Assembly: GCA_016763895.1 (NCBI GenBank)
Contig: JAESSV010000262.1
Location: forward strand, 1-7,595
Direction of reading: 5' to 3'
Length of the DNA stretch: 7,595 nt
Source: Magnetovibrio sp.
GTDB lineage: Bacteria; Pseudomonadota; Alphaproteobacteria; Rhodospirillales; Magnetovibrionaceae
Below, piece by piece: positions 1 through 6,161 of the stretch. Numbering within the stretch: the stretch's first letter is position 1; the number at the start of each line of letters is the position of its first letter. The translations under genes and the position numbers were made by a program. A model generated the notes under the pieces. The model had not been told where the DNA came from. It saw only the letters and a program-made list of their open reading frames with translations, and did no database searches.

Positions 1-1406
1 ACCAAAACGCGGTAGCCTTTGGTGTGGGCGATGTGACATTCACCCAGCAAATCTTCGACTTGAGTCGCAACGGGCCTGATGATGCATTCGGGGTCAATCA
101 GCCCCGTGGGGCGCACCAATTGTTCGACAAACACGCCGCCCGTGCGTTCCATTTCCCACGGCCCCGGTGTTGCCGAGACATAAATTGAATCGGGACGCAT
201 GGCATCCCATTCGTCGAATTTTAACGGGCGGTTGTCGATACAGCTGGGCAAACGAAAGCCGAAATTCGAAAGGGTTGTTTTGCGGCTAAAGTCACCTTTA
301 TACATGCCCCCAATTTGCGGCACCGAAACGTGGCTTTCGTCGACAATCAACAACGCATCGTCGGGCAGGTATTCAAACAACGTTGGCGGAGGATCACCCG
401 CGTTGCGTCCGCTCAAATACCTGGAATAATTTTCAATGCCGCTGCAATGCCCGGTGCTTTCCATCATTTCCAAATCAAATGTGGTGCGTTCTTGAATCCT
501 TTGCGCCTCGATCAATTTTCCTTCGGCTTGAAAACGTTCAACGGTTTCTTTCATCTCGGCTTTGATTTTGGGGATCGCTTGCAACAAAGTGGGGCGCGGC
601 GTGACGTAGTGGCTGTTGGGAAAAACCGTAATGTAATCCAGCTCGATGTTTTTTTGCCCCGTCAACGAGTCCACTTCATAAATGGCTTCTAATTCATCGC
701 CAAAAAAGCTTAATCGCCACGCTCGGTCTTCGTAGTGGCTGGGAAAAATTTCAATGACATCGCCCCGAACGCGGAAATTCCCCCGCCCAAAGGATTTGTC
801 GTTGCGTTTGTATTGCAACGTTATCAGCGACTTCATCACATCGTCTTGGGCATATTCTTTGCCGACTTCTAACTTCACCACCATGTCGGAATAGGTTTCG
901 GCTGAGCCGATGCCGCAAATACAGCTGACCGAAGCCACCAAAATCACGTCGCGGCGTTCAAACAAAGCCCGCGTGGCGGAATGGCGCATGCGATCAATTT
1001 GTTCGTTGATGGACGCATCTTTTTCAATATAGGTGTCGGACCGTGCCACATAGGCTTCGGGTTGGTAATAGTCGTAGTACGAGACAAAATATTCCACCGC
1101 ATTGTTGGGGAAAAAGCTTTTCATCTCGGCATACAATTGCGCCGCCAAGGTCTTGTTCGGCGCCAAGATAATGGCCGGGCGTTCGGTGGTGGCAATGACG
1201 TGGGCAATGGTAAAGGTCTTGCCAGATCCGGTCACGCCCAAAAGCACTTGATCGGTCTCGCCATCTTCTAAACCTTGAATCAGTTCCTTGATGGCTTGCG
1301 GCTGATCCCCTGCGGGCTCAAAGTCACTCACCAACTTAAACGGATTCCCCTCCAAAGGAGCAGGTTGTGCATCCGCCAAATACCCAGGTTTCACAAGATC
1401 AGTCAT
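1..1406 (-). CDS. uvrB: UvrABC excision repair protein B (UvrB), N-terminal 468 residues, cut by the left edge
   Basis: UvrB is the damage-verifying, ATP-dependent subunit of nucleotide excision repair: UvrA loads it on DNA and it recruits UvrC to incise. The reading frame is open from the ATG at 1406 to base 1. Visible are '[11 protein letters not shown]' (residues 29-39), Walker A GVTGSGKT (57-64), '[11 protein letters not shown]' (82-92), the tyrosine-rich beta-hairpin that clamps DNA (about 106-129, [10 protein letters not shown]), '[15 protein letters not shown]' (208-222), 'CSGIENYSR' (321-329), the DESH Walker B box (356-359) and SATPG (411-415). The family is about 670-720 residues long, so helicase motifs IV-VI and the C-terminal UvrC-binding helix pair lie outside the window. 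The start has about 18 residues before the point where E. coli UvrB begins to align; an in-frame TGA 30 bases upstream and no other start codon between them limit the choice. No Shine-Dalgarno sequence is visible. Identity is as good as certain. Confidence 0.98.
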   Translation of the reverse strand, partial: MTDLVKPGYLADAQPAPLEGNPFKLVSDFEPAGDQPQAIKELIQGLEDGETDQVLLGVTGSGKTFTIAHVIATTERPAIILAPNKTLAAQLYAEMKSFFPNNAVEYFVSYYDYYQPEAYVARSDTYIEKDASINEQIDRMRHSATRALFERRDVILVASVSCICGIGSAETYSDMVVKLEVGKEYAQDDVMKSLITLQYKRNDKSFGRGNFRVRGDVIEIFPSHYEDRAWRLSFFGDELEAIYEVDSLTGQKNIELDYITVFPNSHYVTPRPTLLQAIPKIKAEMKETVERFQAEGKLIEAQRIQERTTFDLEMMESTGHCSGIENYSRYLSGRNAGDPPPTLFEYLPDDALLIVDESHVSVPQIGGMYKGDFSRKTTLSNFGFRLPSCIDNRPLKFDEWDAMRPDSIYVSATPGPWEMERTGGVFVEQLVRPTGLIDPECIIRPVATQVEDLLGECHIAHTKGYRVL

Positions 1407-1412
1407 AGGGAC

Positions 1413-1440
1413 GTTATAGCTTGTCGTGAAAAGCGATCAA
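1413..1440 (-). promoter_or_regulatory. Predicted sigma70-like promoter of uvrB, probably giving a leaderless mRNA
   Basis: Read on the minus strand, TTGATC (1440-1435; 4 of 6 to TTGACA) is followed after 16 bases by TATAAC (1418-1413; 5 of 6 to TATAAT). Only six bases separate the -10 box from the uvrB ATG, so transcription would start at or next to the A of the start codon. This fits the lack of a Shine-Dalgarno sequence before uvrB. The -35 box overlaps the stop codon of the upstream KAP gene (TGA at 1439-1437). No LexA box of the alphaproteobacterial type (GTTC-N7-GTTC) or the E. coli type (CTGT-N8-ACAG) was seen next to it, so SOS control is not supported by this stretch. The prediction is by eye from consensus and spacing. 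Confidence 0.55.
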
Positions 1441-3851
1441 GGCTGAAGAAGGATAATTTGGTTTAAAGAGGGCCCTAATGCATGCCCATCTGATAAAAGT
1501 GATATTAAATCTTTATCATCTACATACAGGGGGATGATTTTTGCGAGTTGTTCTTTAATGGGATTTGCTTTTTCAATATCTTCAATGACCTTCGTCGATG
1601 ATCGAGATCGTTTTTCCAGCTCAGGCCATTTTTCTTGCAGCAAAATCCATTTGCCAATGGCGGCGGGTGGAACAGCATTCGGTCCTGTTAACAATTTTCG
1701 CTGATTAAGCAAAAATAACATCAGTCGTAAACGGTTCAGAATACGCTTGATGTTGCGGGGGTGTGGCGGCAGGTGATCCATGACGTAATTGCGAGCGTCT
1801 TTGTAAGCATCGGAATCGGTGCCTAAGCGGCGCAATTTTTGTTCGTCTATGAGTTGGCTTATTCGGTTTTCACCAAGCTCAGTATCGATTAAGTCGCGGT
1901 CTTTTTTTGAGATTCCGTGCTGGTTGGAAAGGCCCTTTTTTATAAACGTGCGAACGCGTATTATACGGCGTGATAAAAGTCGCTTAACCACGATGGTCTT
2001 AATTTGAACCAGTGCTCCCATTAAAAAGAAGCAGGTTGCGCATAAATAACTCATTAAAAACAATGCAAACCCAATCGAACGGGAAGCTTCTGTTTGAAGA
2101 GTTGAAATGTTAAAAGGCAGTGTAATGTTTCCATTTACATGAAGGCCTAAGATGAATGGTGCTAGGAACGAGAGACTTATGAAAGAGATGGCTGAATGGT
2201 AAAAATATTTTTTGGTTATGTATAATATTTTTCTGGCAAGGAATCGGATCGGGCCCTGTCGTGTTTCTTGTTTCGTCTCTGTCTTTTTTGCGTCAATAAG
2301 CTTGGTGGTGAAATTTGCTTTAGACCCTACGGGCATTTCGGGCAAATCAAATTGCAATTGAATGAATTTTTGCAAAAACAAGCGTCCATAAGAATGGCGA
2401 TTTTCATCGTTATCGGAAATAATTGAAGTTATCGGATCATAGAGATCTGCCAAATCTTTATATTTGAGTTCGGCCATTGCGGCGAGGGCCGGCATGTCGG
2501 CCAAAACGATGCAGACGACAGGGTCGGTGTCGAGAAGCTGATTTACGACTTCCAAGACGTCAATGGCTTTTGTATTTGAACATCGTTCCATGTCGTCGAC
2601 GAAAACAACAAATTTAGCTCCATCCGGTGTGACTTCGCGGATAAGCTCGTGAAGTTGACGGCGAACTTCACCAAGTGATCCTGTGTTGGATTCCGAATCG
2701 GGGGCCTTAACGAAAGCTGAAACAGTTTCAACAGCTTGGCTAAGGTGTCGTAAAATACCAACAATAAAGATTAAGATCGCTCCTCCGGCTCCCCATGGAT
2801 TGACCAACGAAACACCAAAAATATCCAAACTTGAAGGCTGGATATCATCATTCATTATCAAAACTAATAATGTTACAGCGATTGAAATGAAAAGAAGAGC
2901 TGCGCCTTTCTGTACATTGCGTCGCCTGCGGGTTTTGGCATCACATAAGTTGGTTGGCAGCGGGTTCAGAAAATGTTTCCACCAAGGCCGCATAGCATTA
3001 CATTTGCGCACCACATCGGCCATGAATGCGGCGCGAATATTGCCCGCATCATCATGCATCCACGCATTAAACCAATATATTATATGGGGCTTTTCGGTTT
3101 TGCTTTCTAACTTATTTTCAAGGCGGTGTTTAATCAGGTTGGCGAGTGACGTTTTGCCCATCCCCCACTTGGCATTAATGGCAAGGGTCAACGGTGCTTT
3201 GGTTTGGGGGTGGTCAATCAACCCCGCAATCGCATCTGCATAATCCCCAAACCCCAATAAATCTTCATCCGCATCCTCAATGGGCATATCGGCCAACATG
3301 TGAATGCCGTGGTCAGCAGTCGGAGGAGAGGCGGGCGGGGAAGTTTTCCCTGTATATTTGGAAAATCTGCGGGTTAACTCATTTCCAATGCAAGCCCGCC
3401 AAGCGTACTGCGGGGGAATGATGAAGAAATGGGGATAGGGCAAGCTGGACGCGAATGTATCGAAAATATTGGTGACCGCATGTGCAGCTTCATCTGAGGT
3501 TATGTCAATGGCAAGAATAAGAAGATAAGATGAGCAAGTTTGTAATACTTGATGAAAATCAGGGTCGCTTAAATATGAATTTGAGAAATTTCCGGGCTTA
3601 ATACGATCAACGATATCAATAATATGGTGTTGAGGGCCCTCACCAAACGTTAAGTCCATGCGAACCCCAAACAGTTCCTCGGGGAGGATCGTATATTGCA
3701 GATCAGGAAAGGCTTCTTTGATGGATCTAATGAAGATATTTTTGATTTCTTGAGCATTCGTTGATGCAAAATCAGCGGTCTTGGAAACCTCCACCGGCTC
3801 ATCGTCAAAGAAAAAATCTTTAAGTTCGTTCACGCCAGTGTTTGCCGCCAT
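1437..3851 (-). CDS. KAP-family P-loop NTPase, membrane-anchored, with an additional N-terminal domain
   Basis: This 804-residue protein has the signature order of KAP NTPases (named after Kidins220/ARMS and PifA). Walker A is KWGMGKTS (228-235), then 'YWFNAWMHD' (259-267), Walker B FVVFVDDMERC (414-424), a sensor-like strand 'CIVLAD' (447-452), 'QKFIQLQFDLP' (494-504) and the C-terminal 'PRNIKRILN' (698-706). Two hydrophobic helix pairs interrupt the ATPase: about 316-333 with 354-371, and about 552-571 with 593-617. Basic clusters flank them on the side of the ATPase parts (RRRR at 308-311; K/R-rich 536-548 and 618-634), so the NTPase should face the cytoplasm. Residues 1-165 form a separate domain not recognised with confidence, joined by a Pro/Ser/Thr-rich linker (168-180). 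Family members include PifA, which excludes phage T7, so a defence role is possible but inferred. The ATG at 3851 has a good ribosome binding site. Parts of the gene are clearly AT-richer than uvrB. The family call is strong; the function is unknown. Confidence 0.9.
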   Translation of the reverse strand: MAANTGVNELKDFFFDDEPVEVSKTADFASTNAQEIKNIFIRSIKEAFPDLQYTILPEELFGVRMDLTFGEGPQHHIIDIVDRIKPGNFSNSYLSDPDFHQVLQTCSSYLLILAIDITSDEAAHAVTNIFDTFASSLPYPHFFIIPPQYAWRACIGNELTRRFSKYTGKTSPPASPPTADHGIHMLADMPIEDADEDLLGFGDYADAIAGLIDHPQTKAPLTLAINAKWGMGKTSLANLIKHRLENKLESKTEKPHIIYWFNAWMHDDAGNIRAAFMADVVRKCNAMRPWWKHFLNPLPTNLCDAKTRRRRNVQKGAALLFISIAVTLLVLIMNDDIQPSSLDIFGVSLVNPWGAGGAILIFIVGILRHLSQAVETVSAFVKAPDSESNTGSLGEVRRQLHELIREVTPDGAKFVVFVDDMERCSNTKAIDVLEVVNQLLDTDPVVCIVLADMPALAAMAELKYKDLADLYDPITSIISDNDENRHSYGRLFLQKFIQLQFDLPEMPVGSKANFTTKLIDAKKTETKQETRQGPIRFLARKILYITKKYFYHSAISFISLSFLAPFILGLHVNGNITLPFNISTLQTEASRSIGFALFLMSYLCATCFFLMGALVQIKTIVVKRLLSRRIIRVRTFIKKGLSNQHGISKKDRDLIDTELGENRISQLIDEQKLRRLGTDSDAYKDARNYVMDHLPPHPRNIKRILNRLRLMLFLLNQRKLLTGPNAVPPAAIGKWILLQEKWPELEKRSRSSTKVIEDIEKANPIKEQLAKIIPLYVDDKDLISLLSDGHALGPSLNQIILLQP

Positions 3852-3981
3852 AGCAATGCACTCCCATTAGGCGTTAATTGCATAAAATAACCCGCATTGG
3901 ATATCCATATCATAGACTCGCCTTGGAAAGCGAATCCTGTTATGAATTTATTAAGGAATTTAAACAGATCAGAGAAATGTA
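3852..3981. promoter_or_regulatory. Divergent intergenic region between the KAP NTPase and methyltransferase genes
   Basis: These 130 bases must carry the start signals for both outward-facing genes. On the plus strand, TTGGAA (3923-3928) and TTTATT (3947-3952), 18 bases apart, are a weak promoter candidate for the methyltransferase. Each matches consensus at 4 of 6. On the minus strand TATGAT (3914-3909) is a good -10 box but has no convincing -35 partner. An imperfect palindrome, TCGCCTTGGAAAGCGA (3918-3933), overlaps the candidate -35 element and could be an operator. GGATATCC (3899-3906) is a perfect 8-base palindrome. The boxes are only suggestive; the divergent arrangement itself is certain from the two coding regions. 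Confidence 0.4.
3861..3865 (-). promoter_or_regulatory. Ribosome binding site of the KAP NTPase gene
   Basis: GGGAG on the minus strand lies nine bases before the ATG at 3851 and supports that start. The next in-frame methionine is residue 65, which would remove the N-terminal domain. Confidence 0.6.
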
Positions 3982-4602
3982 ATGAATCATCCCGGCCAAA
4001 TTCCACCGCGACAGCCCAGCGATGAAGATTGGCGGCAGGCTTTGTGGCCGGATCCAGAAGCGATGATGCGCAGCTTGGGGATTGATTTTGGGGTGTCTGT
4101 TTTGGATTTGTGCTGTGGGGATGGGCATTTCACATCCACCATTGCCCACATTGTCGGCGGCATTGGGCGCACCATGGCAGTGGATATTGATCCCCAATTG
4201 TTGGATCTTGCCAAACAACGGGCCGAAAATGCGGGCATTCCTGCTCAAGCCATTCGTTGGTTGGAATTGGATGCCAAAGATTTGGTTGAACAATTGCCGT
4301 CCACGCCAAATTACGTGCTGTTGGCCAATTCTTTTCACAGCATCGAAGATAGACAACAATTGGCGCGCAATGTGTTTAATATCTTAAAACCCGGTGGTCA
4401 GTTTGCCATTGTCAATTGGCACCACCGTTTGCGCGAAGACACCACCGTGTTGGGCGAACCCCGTGGCCCCAAAACAAATTTGCGTTTTACCCCCGAACAG
4501 GTGATGGACGAAGTCTTGCCCGTTGGGTTCAACCTTCATGGCGTTGTTGACTTGCCGCCGTATCATTATGGTATTTTGTTTGATAAGCCCAAAGTGAGCT
4601 GA
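3982..4602 (+). CDS. Class I SAM-dependent methyltransferase, substrate unknown
   Basis: The 206-residue protein is a compact Rossmann-fold methyltransferase of the UbiE/Methyltransf_11 type, probably cytoplasmic (no signal peptide or membrane helix). Motif I is VLDLCCGDGHF (40-50), the AdoMet-binding glycine loop. The acidic end of strand 2 is AVDID (66-70), where D68 should bind the ribose hydroxyls. Motif IV is around 'YVLLANSFHSIED' (111-123) and the post-motif strand is 'LKPGGQFAIVNWH' (135-147). The tail 'TTVLGEPRGPKTNLRFTPEQV' (154-174) recalls a bacterial family of uncharacterised methyltransferases, from memory. The start at 3982 follows a weak AGAGA (3971-3975) at six bases. It lies 71 bases upstream of aatA with no clear terminator between, so co-transcription with aatA is possible. 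The gene faces away from the KAP gene. The fold is secure; no substrate can be assigned from sequence. Confidence 0.9.
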   Translation: MNHPGQIPPRQPSDEDWRQALWPDPEAMMRSLGIDFGVSVLDLCCGDGHFTSTIAHIVGGIGRTMAVDIDPQLLDLAKQRAENAGIPAQAIRWLELDAKDLVEQLPSTPNYVLLANSFHSIEDRQQLARNVFNILKPGGQFAIVNWHHRLREDTTVLGEPRGPKTNLRFTPEQVMDEVLPVGFNLHGVVDLPPYHYGILFDKPKVS

Positions 4603-4618
4603 TTTTTTGTTTTCTCTG

Positions 4619-4656
4619 TTGCCCTTTTTTAACTTTTTGCCCTTTTTCAACTTTTT
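4619..4656. repeat. Two-copy 18-base T-rich tandem repeat before aatA
   Basis: The unit TTGCCCTTTTTTAACTTT (4619-4636) is repeated directly at 4637-4654 with one change (T to C at 4648). The match continues through 4656. It fills most of the 71-base gap between the methyltransferase stop and the aatA start. Runs of T on the coding strand recall terminator tails, but no stable stem precedes them, so a terminator is not called. The repeat may simply be slippage-prone spacer. Confidence 0.7.
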
Positions 4657-4658
4657 AA

Positions 4659-5882
<1,224 letters not shown>

Positions 5883-5904
5883 AACGCTTGCGTATGAATG
5901 ATGT

Positions 5905-5937
5905 GAAAAGGCGGCTCTTTATGGGTCGCCTTTTTTC
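5905..5937 (+). terminator. Intrinsic (rho-independent) terminator of aatA
   Basis: GAAAAGGCG (5905-5913) pairs with CGCCTTTT (5927-5934) and the run of six T's (5931-5936), around a loop of about 13 bases. The G:C core at the base of the loop followed by a T tract is the classic arrangement, starting 22 bases after the aatA stop. It separates aatA from the chemoreceptor gene. The A-tract before the stem means it might also work in the other direction. Confidence 0.85.
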
Positions 5938-6058
5938 ATGACCACGGTCTCGCGCGTTATCCCCTTGTAACGGTCCATTTAAAAGATATGGGTCATGTAA
6001 ACTCCGTGAGCGAGGGGCTCTTTTATAAATGCTCGCATATAGGATTATTATCTCTATG

Positions 6059-6076
6059 ATAAGATGAGTGTCTTAT
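6059..6076. repeat. Inverted repeat in the chemoreceptor leader
   Basis: ATAAGA (6059-6064) and TCTTAT (6071-6076) are perfect inverted copies around a six-base spacer, about 90 bases before the chemoreceptor start. The size and symmetry fit a dimeric regulator's site, but no known operator is recognised. Confidence 0.35.
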
Positions 6077-6121
6077 GGATATGACGACCGACGATGATTA
6101 TATGAGAGTCAGATTATAAAA

Positions 6122-6136
6122 AAAGTTAACAACTTT
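6122..6136. repeat. Tight inverted repeat just before the chemoreceptor ribosome binding site
   Basis: AAAGTT (6122-6127) and AACTTT (6131-6136) flank a three-base AAC. It lies 26 bases before the ATG and next to the possible -10 box at 6115-6120, so it could be an operator or a weak mRNA hairpin. Confidence 0.35.
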
Positions 6137-6148
6137 GCAGAATGTTTT

Positions 6149-6153
6149 GGGAG
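6149..6153 (+). promoter_or_regulatory. Ribosome binding site of the chemoreceptor gene
   Basis: GGGAG with eight bases to the ATG at 6162 fixes this start. It also gives a protein that begins with a normal short cytoplasmic tail before the first membrane helix. Confidence 0.65.
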
Positions 6154-6161
6154 CGGATTTC

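Larger units (their letters stand above)
5938..6161 (+). promoter_or_regulatory. Gene-free leader region upstream of the chemoreceptor gene
   Basis: About 220 bases lie between the aatA terminator and the chemoreceptor start, with no convincing gene. The region should hold the chemoreceptor promoter. TATAAA (6115-6120) is a possible -10 box but has no good -35 partner, and no match to a sigma28 flagellar promoter (TAAA-N15-GCCGATAA) was seen. Small inverted repeats are CGTTA/TAACG (5955-5959 and 5968-5972), ATAAGA/TCTTAT (6059-6064 and 6071-6076) and AAAGTT/AACTTT (6122-6127 and 6131-6136). A short GAGC/GCTC stem followed by TTTT (6008-6024) is too weak to call a terminator. Confidence 0.45.

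Noticed and set aside
199..1466. Plus-strand open frames at 199-429, 315-692, 383-565, 981-1271 and 1275-1466
   Set aside because: They lie opposite uvrB, whose minus-strand frame matches UvrB motif by motif. Their own translations resemble no protein family.
2683..3421. Plus-strand open frames of 186 and 75 codons (2683-3243, 3194-3421)
   Set aside because: Antisense to the KAP NTPase across its Walker A and membrane segments; no ribosome binding site or recognisable domain.
4600..4640. T-runs after the methyltransferase stop as an intrinsic terminator
   Set aside because: No stable G:C-rich stem precedes any of the T-runs.
6008..6024. GAGC/GCTC stem followed by TTTT as a second terminator
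   Set aside because: A four-base-pair stem and four T's are too weak, and a strong terminator already lies at 5905-5937.
6075..6119. A 14-codon open frame (MDMTTDDDYMRVRL) in the chemoreceptor leader, as a possible leader peptide
   Set aside because: No ribosome binding site before it, no run of a regulatory amino acid, and no attenuator structure after it.
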